Assembly: GCA_034506175.1 (NCBI GenBank)
Contig: JAPDQB010000001.1
Location: forward strand, 239,652 to 303,651
Length of the DNA stretch: 64,000 nt
Source: a candidate division KSB1 bacterium
GTDB lineage: Bacteria > Zhuqueibacterota > Zhuqueibacteria > Zhuqueibacterales > Zhuqueibacteraceae
Direction: 5' to 3'
Position 1 is the stretch's first letter. Each line of letters starts with the position of its first letter. Both the position numbers and the translations under genes were made by a program. The notes under the pieces were generated by a model. The model made no database searches. It saw nothing but the letters and a program-made list of their open reading frames with translations, and was not told the DNA's origin. Of this stretch, positions 9,541-18,071 are shown in pieces.

Positions 9541-11157
9541 TCAAGCCGGCGGCTCGGCATCCGCCATGCCCTTGGGCACGCCCGGCTCATCTTCATTGCC
9601 GTCGGCCAGATGATGAACCGCGCGCCAGGTGTGATAACCCAGGCGATCGAGCCAGCGCAACGCTTCGAGCCGCGCCAAAGTATCTTCAGCATCGGCGCGG
9701 CCCGCGGCCGTCTCCTCCAAAATGGCGAGGCGGTGCGTCTTGCGGGTTTCCGCCAGCGAGGCCGAAAGCGTTGCCAAATGATCAACCGGCGCGACCGTTT
9801 CGCTGCCGCTGAGCCATGGCGCAATCGCCGCGAGCCCTGCGGACAAACGGCCGGCAGCGGCGGCAAGAGCAGCATCACGTTCGAGCCACGGCGCCGGTTT
9901 CGTCTCACGGCTGGCTTCCAGCAAGCGTTCGAGATGATCCATGGCGTGGAGCGTGCCGATGTGCCGCTGGTGCTCGCCTTTGGTTTCGGGATCCGAGCGC
10001 ACCCGACCGATGAATTTTCGGGTTTCATCGAGCGCGCGCGAGACGGCTGGCAGCGCTTCGGTATTCGGCCGGCCCTGCTTGTTTCGGAGCATATTTTGGA
10101 GATATTCCGAAAGCACGAGCGCGATCTCGCGCAGTGTCAGCCGCGTCGCCTCGATGGCCACGGGCGCTACCGTTGCGACGGTGGCATCCAACCGCCGTGT
10201 CAGCGCCGGCCCGCGTTCCGGCACGAAGCGTTCGATGAGCCGCGCGTAGCCGCGAGTCCAGGGCAATAGCAGAAGCACGCCGAGCACGTTGAACACCGTG
10301 TGAAACGCGGCGAGCGACAAGGCCCCGGGCTGTTCTTCCAAGCCGTGTGCCAGCGCATCGGCCAGCCGCACGAAATGCGGCAGAATGGCGAGAGCCACGA
10401 TGCCTGTAATTAAGTTGAAAAGGATGTGGGCGATGGCGGTGCGCTTGGCTGCCGTAGCGGCGCCAATGCAAGCGAGACCGGCGGTTACGGTGGTGCCGAC
10501 GTTTTGTCCCACCACCAGCGCCGCCGCTTGCGTCAAATCAATCGCGCCGCTGTGCAGCGCCGTGAGCGTCGTCGCCACTGCGGCGCTCGATGACTGCATC
10601 ACCACGGTCATGGCGATGCCCATCGCCACCAGCAGCAGCCGCCCGGAAAAAGTCTCGCCGGGAAGTTGTGAGGGATCGAACAGCTCGGCGAGATGCGCCA
10701 TGCCGGCTTGCAGCGTGTCGATCCCCACAAAGATGAGGCCGAAGCCCGCCAGCGCCAGTCCGCCGGCCGCCAGCCGATCGCGCGTGAGCAGGCGGAGCAA
10801 TGCACCAACGCCGATGAGCGGCAGCGCAAGCTTTCCAACACTGATTTTGAGGCCCAGCACCGCCACGATCCAGCCCGTGCTGGTGGTGCCGAGATTGGCG
10901 CCGAACATGACACCCACCGCTTGTGGAAACGTCAGTAGTCCGGCGCTGACGAATCCAATGGTCGTCAACGTGGTGGCGCTCGAAGATTGCACCAACATGG
11001 TGACCGTGGCGCCCGACAACAGCGCTGAAAACGGGCCGCGCACAAAGCGGCTGAGCACGCGGCGCAAGGCCTCGCCGGCCACGGCCTTGAGGCCGTCGGT
11101 GAGCAAAACCATGCCTAAAAGAAAAAGCCCGATGCCGCCTAATAAATTTGGAATCAT
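9541..11157 (-). CDS. Na+/phosphate cotransporter family protein (NptA/PNaS) with C-terminal PhoU-like domain
   Basis: The N-terminal ~310 residues contain two inverted PNaS repeats, each with the QSSSA signature (MLVQSSSATT and VVMQSSSAAV) and the accompanying G-N-G-T-T motifs (FGANLGTTSTG, VGQNVGTTVTA). The remaining ~220 residues are helical and Ala/Leu/Arg/Glu-rich, as in the PhoU-like domain fused to bacterial members. Length 538 is normal for the fused form. Role: Na+-coupled phosphate movement across the inner membrane, possibly efflux as for E. coli YjbB. It is convergent with the small gene at 9227, separated by a hairpin repeat. Confidence 0.9.
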   Translation of the reverse strand: MIPNLLGGIGLFLLGMVLLTDGLKAVAGEALRRVLSRFVRGPFSALLSGATVTMLVQSSSATTLTTIGFVSAGLLTFPQAVGVMFGANLGTTSTGWIVAVLGLKISVGKLALPLIGVGALLRLLTRDRLAAGGLALAGFGLIFVGIDTLQAGMAHLAELFDPSQLPGETFSGRLLLVAMGIAMTVVMQSSSAAVATTLTALHSGAIDLTQAAALVVGQNVGTTVTAGLACIGAATAAKRTAIAHILFNLITGIVALAILPHFVRLADALAHGLEEQPGALSLAAFHTVFNVLGVLLLLPWTRGYARLIERFVPERGPALTRRLDATVATVAPVAIEATRLTLREIALVLSEYLQNMLRNKQGRPNTEALPAVSRALDETRKFIGRVRSDPETKGEHQRHIGTLHAMDHLERLLEASRETKPAPWLERDAALAAAAGRLSAGLAAIAPWLSGSETVAPVDHLATLSASLAETRKTHRLAILEETAAGRADAEDTLARLEALRWLDRLGYHTWRAVHHLADGNEDEPGVPKGMADAEPPA

Positions 11158-11495
11158 CTCATGGTGCCATTATATTATGAAACATCAGAATTTTTTCTAA
11201 TTGTCATCCTGAAAGGATCTTTTTCAAATTGAGCATGGTGTCGGTGCTGAAAAAGATGCCTCCGGCAAGAGACATGTTGCCTGAAAGGTGTTTAGAACGA
11301 TTCTTTTTAAATCTATTCCCCGCAGGCCGGAAAAGCAATTTAAATTTCCTCTAAAATAAGTTCGTCGTTTCGCCTTTAGGCGTCGGGCTCCCGACAAAAG
11401 TTGAACGCCTGAAGGCGACACGACAAACGTTTATTTTCATCTTTTCATACTGAGGAATCCATTGCAGGCCGTCATCTTTTAGAAAGAGTCCAAGC
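11158..11495. repeat. Divergent intergenic region with two palindromic repeats
   Basis: Two hairpin elements occupy this gap. 11202-11274 is a degenerate copy of the TGTCATTCC...GGAATGACA family (other copies at 25558, 27821, 40620). 11352-11432 pairs GTCGTTTCGCCTTTAGGCGT with ACGCCTGAAGGCGACACGAC. Promoters for the two divergent neighbours must lie here, but no convincing -35/-10 pair stands out. No gene seen. Confidence 0.55.
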
Positions 11496-14006
11496 ATGAC
11501 AAGATCCATTTGCACAATCATCAGTCTTCAGAGTTTATTGACCATTCTGCTCTCTGCAAGCATGGCCCAGGAAATCAGAAGAGACAACTACCTCCGCTTC
11601 GTGCCGCTCAATTATCCGCGCATCGTCGGCCAAACCCCGGCCAATGCCGCGTTTCATCTTTACGGCAATCCCGATGATCCGAATTACAAAGACGTGAATC
11701 CCGTTGACGGCATCGATGATGCACGGCATCAACGCCTGCTCGAGTTGGCGGTGAAGTTCGCCCCGTACCTGGTCAGGAATACCACCTCCGTTCCGATGGA
11801 TTTCAAAAAATTCATGGAAGGCCGCAAGGCTTTTCCGCTTTATATCGACACCTGGGAAATCTCACGCGCCGGCGGCGAGCTGATCAAAACCGAGACCATC
11901 GATTTTGTTTCCCTGCTCCGCTCGCCCTGTCTGGCGGCGCTGCCCGCGAGCAGCAATGCCGGTGATACAACGAACTCGAACCATCCACACGCCAATACTG
12001 CCAACGAAGATTGCCGGCTGCTCGCCCTGCTGCAAGAGTTCCACCCCGCAAAGCCGCAAAACGAGCGCTTCAAAAATGCCGTACTTGAGCCGAACCGAAA
12101 CCTCTTCAAAGTGATGTACTTCGATTTTCCCGGCGAAGACGAGCAGAGCTGGAAAAACGAATACGAAAATTTCCTTTCCGGCGAGCTGCCGCGCGCCTAT
12201 CACGGCTTCGCCAAAATTTATGCGCATCCCTTCATTCACGACGTGCGTTCGAACCTGCACGGCACGCGTGGATATGAATTCATCCTGCAATACTGGTTCT
12301 TCTATCCCTTCAATGACGGCGGCAATAATCACGAAGGCGATTGGGAGCATCTCAACGTGGTGGTGACGATGAAAGAAAAAGCCAATGGGCTTTTGTCAGC
12401 GGATGAGATTCGGCAAATCCTGGCAAACGACGGCACGGCGCCGGATGAGCAACTGGTCATCAGCCGTTTGGAATATTACTTTCATCACAAAGTGATGATT
12501 TTGGATTTTCTCAATCCGAATGTTTATCTTGCCAGAAAAGAATGGCAGGCGGAAATCGAGCAGCGCGGCCAGGAACGCTTGGGTGAAAAATGGTTGTGGG
12601 AAAAAATCCGCGAGCTAGCTTATGTTGACCGCCAGGAGAGCCGGATCAACACGCATGCGGTCGGTTACATCGGCGCCGACAACAAGGGCACCGATCAATT
12701 GCTGGCGCTGCCCGGCGGCAAGAATCGCGACTCGCACGGCACGTATCCGTTTCCCGGCCTTTACAAAGACGTCGGCCCGGCTGCGGCGGCTGAGCACATC
12801 ACGGCCGGCTTCGATTACCATTTCAAGCTGGCGGAAAAGCCGGTCGCCCGGGTCGAGCGTTTCGACGATCCCGCCAAAATTGAAATCGTGCCGGATTGGG
12901 AACGCGTGGTGGACTTGGTGCAGACCGATCCGCAAGCGCGGCGAGAGTGGAGTTGGCTGGTGCTGCCAATGCGCTGGGGTTTTCCCGCGGCCAGCTCGCC
13001 GTTTGCCGGCGCCGTGCCGCATGCTGAAACCGGCAATCTCGCGCCGGTCGGGCCGGCCTACAACACCAGTTGGAATCGCGTGGGCGCGGCAGCCGGATAT
13101 GCGCTTTACGATCCCCACAAATTCGGCTCCAATTTTCCGCTGGGCTGGCAGGACGGCTTTGTGAACAGTTGGGGATTTTTGAATTTGTTTTTGCCGACGC
13201 TGGCGGTGATGCCGCCGTTTGATTTTGCCTGGCGCGTGGCGTTTGCGCCGCCGCGCTGGGCGCTGCAATTGCAGCGGCCGACGTTTTTCCCCAAAGAAAC
13301 GATTCCGTTTCGCCATTTTGGCGTGGCCAGCGGCGTTTCATTTTCTTTTTTGTCGAATGATTTCGCGCTGTTGTTCACGGCGCCGCCGCAATTCAAGGAG
13401 ATCAACGCATTCATCGCGCAAACCGATTCGCTTTCGACCACTGGCAACGAGCACACAGAGAACGCCGCGGCGGCCATCGGGCAATTCAACTTTTATCTCG
13501 GCAAGCGCATGGTGAGCGAAAACATGGTGCGCCATCTGGTCAGCACCACCGGCTTCGACATTCAGCAACTCACGCTCGGCCGCGTCGTGCCGGTGCGCGC
13601 CGATCTGGAGATGTGGGAATATGCCGGCAGCTTGCGCTACAATTTGTCCACGCAACGTTTGCAGCCGTTCGTCAAAGCCGGTTACGGCTTGAGCTGGTAT
13701 CGCTTGAAGAATGCCAAATTGGGCGACCAGCCGTTCGATGATCCCGACACGGAATGGGTGCGCCAGCCCTCGTTGTTTCCGCCAAAAAATTTGTGGCCGA
13801 ACACCTGGCATCTGGGTTTTGGCTTTGAGATCATTCCTTTACGCAACTATGCCGCCTTTCCCAAGGGAATTGACCTCGGGCTGCGCGCGGATTATGCCAT
13901 CTATTTTCACAGCCTCGGCCTGAGCCGGCAGGAAATTCTCTCGGATCAGGAAGAAACCGCCCTGCGCCGCTCGCACGTGGGCTTCGAGTTCATTGTGAGT
14001 TTTTAA
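11496..14006 (+). CDS. Exported protein with Vps62-like region and C-terminal barrel-like segment
   Basis: The signal peptide is about 1-25 (ends SMA-QE). A central region carries LQYWFFYPFNDGG, NNHEGDWEHLNVVV and a later HGTYPFPG motif, the pattern I associate with Vps62/DUF946-type proteins, known mainly from fungi and plants. From about 560 to the end the chain alternates hydrophobic and polar residues with aromatic girdles and finishes in Phe (FIVSF), as expected of an outer-membrane beta-barrel. The likely location is therefore the outer membrane with a large soluble head. Function unknown; the His/Glu/Asp-rich WEHL motif could bind metal. Length 836. It starts at an ATG with only a weak AGAAAGAG upstream. 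Confidence 0.62.
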   Translation: MTRSICTIISLQSLLTILLSASMAQEIRRDNYLRFVPLNYPRIVGQTPANAAFHLYGNPDDPNYKDVNPVDGIDDARHQRLLELAVKFAPYLVRNTTSVPMDFKKFMEGRKAFPLYIDTWEISRAGGELIKTETIDFVSLLRSPCLAALPASSNAGDTTNSNHPHANTANEDCRLLALLQEFHPAKPQNERFKNAVLEPNRNLFKVMYFDFPGEDEQSWKNEYENFLSGELPRAYHGFAKIYAHPFIHDVRSNLHGTRGYEFILQYWFFYPFNDGGNNHEGDWEHLNVVVTMKEKANGLLSADEIRQILANDGTAPDEQLVISRLEYYFHHKVMILDFLNPNVYLARKEWQAEIEQRGQERLGEKWLWEKIRELAYVDRQESRINTHAVGYIGADNKGTDQLLALPGGKNRDSHGTYPFPGLYKDVGPAAAAEHITAGFDYHFKLAEKPVARVERFDDPAKIEIVPDWERVVDLVQTDPQARREWSWLVLPMRWGFPAASSPFAGAVPHAETGNLAPVGPAYNTSWNRVGAAAGYALYDPHKFGSNFPLGWQDGFVNSWGFLNLFLPTLAVMPPFDFAWRVAFAPPRWALQLQRPTFFPKETIPFRHFGVASGVSFSFLSNDFALLFTAPPQFKEINAFIAQTDSLSTTGNEHTENAAAAIGQFNFYLGKRMVSENMVRHLVSTTGFDIQQLTLGRVVPVRADLEMWEYAGSLRYNLSTQRLQPFVKAGYGLSWYRLKNAKLGDQPFDDPDTEWVRQPSLFPPKNLWPNTWHLGFGFEIIPLRNYAAFPKGIDLGLRADYAIYFHSLGLSRQEILSDQEETALRRSHVGFEFIVSF

Positions 14007-14181
14007 TTAGCAAGACAAACAAAACCACCAGCAGCTCAGGCATTCCGATATCACCCATGTTTGCAATCTTTGTTTCATTCATGAACCCTTAACCACATAA
14101 CGCAGGCTACCAGCATTAACGATTGCATCATGGACAGTACTGGCGTGGCTATCAAGAGGCGATTGCTGCGATCCACCAGAG

Positions 14182-14337
14182 CTACTTTGTTTCTCTCAGA
14201 ATGGCCTCGGCAACCGGTTCGTAATTTCCACCGAGACGATGCCCTCCTTTCAAAGTAATGACTTGTGCAAAGCTTGGGTCCAAATCCTTGCAAAGGCTGT
14301 CTCGTTCTTCATCTCCATAGAAACATACGATCTTCAT
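14182..14337 (-). pseudogene. C-terminal remnant of a second VirJ/AcvB-family protein
   Basis: A 51-codon frame (ATG at 14337, TAG at 14182) encodes IVCFYGDEERDSLC, then LKGGHRLGGNYEPVAEAIL. These two blocks match my recollection of the last ~50 residues of VirJ/AcvB proteins (strand-acid segment and the GGHHF-type histidine). The rest of the gene is absent: the next 220 bp upstream hold a dispersed repeat and then the stop of the flippase-like gene. It is therefore read as a remnant. It lies directly downstream of an operon that contains an intact VirJ-like hydrolase. Identification rests on motif memory; a profile search would settle it. Confidence 0.55.
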
Positions 14338-14380
14338 TAAACTTGAAATCCGGCTTTAGTCTGTTACAAGTCAAATCTTT

Positions 14381-14525
14381 GCAAAAAAACAAAGACTTTC
14401 AGTAGTATCCGGATTTGCCGAATCGCCCGGATTCAAGCCATTAGATTTTTTTTGATCCGGGCGATTCGTGAAATCCGAATACCAACAAGCTTTTCCCTGT
14501 TTGGTTCCGGCTTGTCCGCGTTGGG
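14381..14525. repeat. Long hairpin repeat, copy 1 of 2
   Basis: About 140 bp, including arms near CCGAATCGCCCGGATT and ATCCGGGCGATTCG, followed by AAGCTTTTCCCTGTTTGG. The same arrangement with about 85-90% identity and the same orientation occurs at 26108-26243. The hairpin arms are roughly 30 nt with few mismatches. It has no reading frame conserved between copies. Confidence 0.75.
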
Positions 14526-14556
14526 GTGTACGATCGGGTTTTGTCGTTTACCAGGA

Positions 14557-15609
14557 TCAATTGGCGGCCTTTTCCGTCTTGCTCATGATCTTGCTGATCT
14601 CCCCGCGAATGGTCGCCAAAGTCATTCCGGTTCGACTCACTGCGAGCAAGCCGAGCACCCACAGTGGGATCGTCAACACGATGAACACCACCACCGAGAA
14701 ACCGGTGGCCAGCGTCTTGTCAACTTCAAAGAGCTGGAGGCCGGTGACGGTGAAAAACTGATATGTGCCGACGTTGGAAGGCGCGTTGGGAATGGCGGTG
14801 CCGATGTGAACAATGAGCAACACCACGGCGCCGGCCCAAAACGACAATTGCAAGCCGCAGGCGCGCATGACCAACCAGAAGGCGATGATTTGAAAAACGA
14901 GAATAAAAACCGAGACCAGCATGGAGACATAAGAAAAACGTGAAGCACCAATATTTCTCACCTCGGCAATTAGATGTTCGATAAATCTTGTTATGGCGCG
15001 CAGTGGCTTCCCGCCGGAAGATTTTTTCTTGCCACGCCCCCGGCGCTTGCCGAAAACCAGATAGATGAACAAACTGATCGCCATCAAAACGATGATGCCC
15101 AAAATTTCTTCGGCGGCGAGCAGATTTTTGGGCAGTGGCACGAAAAAGGCCGCGATGCCAATGGCCAGCGCCAACCATAGGCCGTCGAACAAGCGCTCGA
15201 CGGCCATCGAGGGGATGACGGATACAAACGCGGCGGGAAGCCAGCGTGAAACCAAATAGGCGCGGACCAGCTCGCCGACGCGCAGGGGCACAATCTCGTT
15301 GGTGAAGAGGCCGGCGTAAATCGCCTGCGTCGTTCGCAAAGACGAAATCTTGCCGAGCGGACGCAGCAACAGCTCCCAGCGCAGGCCCTGACAGTAATAA
15401 CTCAAAATATCAAAAAAGACCGCGACGCCTATCAACCACCAGTTGATGTGTGTGATGCTGTGCCAAAGCCGGCCGGCGTGAATGTCGTGGAAAACCCAGA
15501 CGAGACAAGCCGCCGCGATCAAATAACCCAGCGTTTGTTTGAGCCACGGTGACGCGGGCTTCGCTGCGACGACGGCGTTTGCGTTCAATTCGACGGCTGA
15601 TTGATCCAT
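14557..15609 (-). CDS. Lysylphosphatidylglycerol synthase TM-region protein (MprF flippase-like, YbhN/AglD family)
   Basis: An integral membrane protein of 350 residues with about eight helices. Family hallmarks: GLRWELLLRPLG, then NEIVPLRVGELVRAYLVSR and SMAVERLFDGLWLAL, and the late PNAPSNVGTYQ. In MprF this domain is the N-terminal half, which flips aminoacyl-phosphatidylglycerol; here it is a separate gene. Its first 25 bp overlap the end of the VirJ-like hydrolase gene, and the synthase half is encoded two genes upstream, which supports a shared lipid-modification job. Family assignment is firm; the flippase role is inference from MprF. Confidence 0.88.
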   Translation of the reverse strand: MDQSAVELNANAVVAAKPASPWLKQTLGYLIAAACLVWVFHDIHAGRLWHSITHINWWLIGVAVFFDILSYYCQGLRWELLLRPLGKISSLRTTQAIYAGLFTNEIVPLRVGELVRAYLVSRWLPAAFVSVIPSMAVERLFDGLWLALAIGIAAFFVPLPKNLLAAEEILGIIVLMAISLFIYLVFGKRRGRGKKKSSGGKPLRAITRFIEHLIAEVRNIGASRFSYVSMLVSVFILVFQIIAFWLVMRACGLQLSFWAGAVVLLIVHIGTAIPNAPSNVGTYQFFTVTGLQLFEVDKTLATGFSVVVFIVLTIPLWVLGLLAVSRTGMTLATIRGEISKIMSKTEKAAN

Positions 15610-16373
15610 TGCAATCCCTGGCGTAACGCCTGGTAAAAAGCCTCAACATTATTTTTGAAATGATGGTCTGCCGCTTCGATCAAGATAAACTTTTTGGGCT
15701 CCGGCGCCAGCGCGAACATGTTTTTCGCCTGTTCGAGTGTCGTCCACTCGTCCTTGCTGGATTGAATCATATAAAACGGCAGGACGGTGATTTTCGGCAA
15801 ATAGTCGGCAGAGCGAAACTTCGGCTCATCCGGCATTTTCTTGAACGCGTCCGCAAGATTGTCGGCAAGTTTCCAGCCGAGCACATTTTCCGGACCCAAC
15901 CCGATGCAGATCATACCCGAAAAAACTTTCTTGTTCTCTGCTGGTATTCCGGCCAACAAATTCATTCCCGCGCCTTGCGACCAACCCACGAGCAGCACGG
16001 GTTCGGTTTTGCCCTTCGTGATCCAGCGGGCGATTTCGCGGTAGTCGGTCATGACATCGGCGTCCTTCAATTTGAAGGCGTCGGTGGTAAAGTTTTCAAG
16101 ATAATTTTTGACGTCCAAACCGTAAACGTCGTATCCCCACGACGCCATCATTTGCGCCATATCGACCGCCATGCGCTTCATCCCGGCGTTGCCGGGGGTG
16201 TAGAGAATTTTTTGCTTCACCGGCCCACCGGAATCTTTCGCCGCCGGGTAGAAATAGATGTCCACCTGTTTGCCGCGCAGGGAGATGGTGTTTTTGCCCG
16301 CCATTGGCGTTTGGCCGAACAGGGCAAGCGGAAGAAGAAAAGTTAGCAAAATACTAAAGTAATATCGACGCAC
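15585..16373 (-). CDS. Exported alpha/beta hydrolase of the VirJ/AcvB type
   Basis: Signal peptide about 1-21, so it is periplasmic. The nucleophile elbow GWSQG places Ser132; Asp208 (SSKDEW) and His237 or His238 (AADHHF) complete a plausible triad. VYGLDVKNYL near 83-92 resembles the VirJ block VVGVDSLRYFW. Agrobacterium AcvB hydrolyses lysyl-phosphatidylglycerol and is encoded next to the synthase LpiA (established knowledge). The placement here, 42 bp after an MprF-type synthase gene and overlapping a flippase-like gene, makes an aminoacyl-lipid hydrolase the best hypothesis. A generic dienelactone-hydrolase-like esterase is the alternative. Confidence 0.75.
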   Translation of the reverse strand: MRRYYFSILLTFLLPLALFGQTPMAGKNTISLRGKQVDIYFYPAAKDSGGPVKQKILYTPGNAGMKRMAVDMAQMMASWGYDVYGLDVKNYLENFTTDAFKLKDADVMTDYREIARWITKGKTEPVLLVGWSQGAGMNLLAGIPAENKKVFSGMICIGLGPENVLGWKLADNLADAFKKMPDEPKFRSADYLPKITVLPFYMIQSSKDEWTTLEQAKNMFALAPEPKKFILIEAADHHFKNNVEAFYQALRQGLQWINQPSN

Positions 16374-16415
16374 GATAATTTTTCATTTAATAATTTTGCT
16401 TGTAAGGTTTTCGTG

Positions 16416-18059
16416 TTAATCTTCCATCTCCGCCACTTTGCTCAGCGCGATGCCCAGGCGCGGCAAGTCGAGCAGGCTGCGCAACACGTCGTAGCGCGGC
16501 TCCCAGAAACTGGCGAACTTGGCTTTGTAAGCCCGCAGGCCGGTGTAGCTGAATATGAAATTCAAATGCTGAAAGAAATAATGAATCGCTTTTTCTTCCG
16601 GCGAGGCTTCTTCTTTTTCCTGAAAGCCGGACATTGGCGCCATGCCAAAGTTGAAGCGCGTGTAGCCGCGTTCTTTTAAATGCAACAGCAGTTTGACGAA
16701 CAGATAATCCATGATGCCGTGCGGCGCTTCGGTTTTGCGGCGCATCAAGTCGATGGTCGCTTCCCCTTTGGTGTAAGACGGAATAATATTGACGAACGCG
16801 AAAATCCTGTCGTCTTTGTCGGCGACGACGAACACCGGCGTGGTGCGAATGTAGTCCGGGTCAAACCAGCCGAGGGTGAAGCGGCGCTCGCGGCGACCGG
16901 GGATTTGCAGCCATTCGTCGGATACTTCCTTCAATTGTTTGAGCGCCTCTTCCGGAACCGGCGGCTCGTACAGGCGCGTTTGAATGCCGGACTTTTCCAT
17001 TTTGTTGACGGTGTGGCGAAATTCTTTGCGCACTTTCCCTTCCAATTTAAATTGGGTGAGATCGACGATGGCGTCGTCGCCGATTTTCAATTTGCGCAAA
17101 CCGCACTTTTGATAGAGTTCAAGAAAATCCGGCAGGGTTTGATGAAACGCCACGCCCCAATCGTTTTGTTGACAAAATTCCATGAACTCCCGAAGCGTTT
17201 GCTCCGTCTCCGCTTCCGGGCCGACCGGATCGCCGAGCGCCACGGCGAAATTCGCGCCGACACGATAGGCGATGAAACTGTTTTGCGATTTGGCAAAGAA
17301 GATGGATTTGTCCGGCCACGACTTGAAATAGTCGAGCGAGGAACGCCCATGCTGGCGCACAATTTCCGCGGCGCGATTGCGTTCCTGCAGCGTGGTGCGA
17401 AAACGATAAATCACCGGGTGGAATAGCGCAAACAGCGAATAACCGATGGTCGTGACCGTGATCAAATTCAACGAATCGAGAAACCAGCGGGCGTAGTGCG
17501 TCTGCGGAACGATTTGCGGGTCGGGTTGCAGGCTGAGAAATTCAAAGGTGCGGCGAATGGCGTCGTTCCAATGAAAGCTGATGCCGAACTCGTGCGGCTC
17601 CAAAAACCAAAAGCCGGCGACGCCATACGCAAAAGCGGCCAACACCGCGACTCCGAAGCGCAGCAAACCCCAGCGCCAATCGGGAATGCTGCTCTTCACG
17701 GTAAAAATTTTGCGTGCAAACAGCAGCAGCACGAGCAACACCAGCGACAACGTCGCTTCTTCGTAATCGAGGCCTTTGGTGAAATGGAAAACAATTGATG
17801 CGCTCGCGAGCAGCACCGCGCTCCACCACGCGCGGGTTTTGCGTTTGTAAATGTTGATTGACGAGATCACCAGCGCGAAGCCGATGAGCACGGTGAGGAA
17901 GCGCGACAGATGCAAAAATTCCAGCGGAAAGAAACCTTCCAAAATCGCCTGGCGCTCCGGCAAATTCGGGCCGATGACGGAATATAAATTGATCGCGCCG
18001 CTGCCGAGCGTGACCAGCGTCACCAGCCACCGTAAAATTGTGCGCGGTTTGAAGTTCAT
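16416..18059 (-). CDS. MprF-type phosphatidylglycerol aminoacyltransferase (DUF2156 domain) with membrane N-terminus
   Basis: Residues about 1-230 contain six or so membrane helices. Residues about 245-547 are the DUF2156/MprF synthase fold (tandem GNAT-like): YFKSWPDKSIFFA, VALGDPVGP, then FRHTVNKMEKSG, RRFTLGWFD and MDYLFVKLLLHLKERG. It transfers an amino acid (Lys or Ala in known enzymes) from aminoacyl-tRNA to phosphatidylglycerol on the inner membrane. It lacks the full flippase domain, which is a separate gene downstream. The ATG has TAAGGA 11 nt upstream and lies 12 bp after the stop of the Mg2+ ATPase gene, so the two are almost certainly cotranscribed. Confidence 0.88.
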   Translation of the reverse strand: MNFKPRTILRWLVTLVTLGSGAINLYSVIGPNLPERQAILEGFFPLEFLHLSRFLTVLIGFALVISSINIYKRKTRAWWSAVLLASASIVFHFTKGLDYEEATLSLVLLVLLLFARKIFTVKSSIPDWRWGLLRFGVAVLAAFAYGVAGFWFLEPHEFGISFHWNDAIRRTFEFLSLQPDPQIVPQTHYARWFLDSLNLITVTTIGYSLFALFHPVIYRFRTTLQERNRAAEIVRQHGRSSLDYFKSWPDKSIFFAKSQNSFIAYRVGANFAVALGDPVGPEAETEQTLREFMEFCQQNDWGVAFHQTLPDFLELYQKCGLRKLKIGDDAIVDLTQFKLEGKVRKEFRHTVNKMEKSGIQTRLYEPPVPEEALKQLKEVSDEWLQIPGRRERRFTLGWFDPDYIRTTPVFVVADKDDRIFAFVNIIPSYTKGEATIDLMRRKTEAPHGIMDYLFVKLLLHLKERGYTRFNFGMAPMSGFQEKEEASPEEKAIHYFFQHLNFIFSYTGLRAYKAKFASFWEPRYDVLRSLLDLPRLGIALSKVAEMED

Positions 18060-18071
18060 CTAGCGTTTTCC

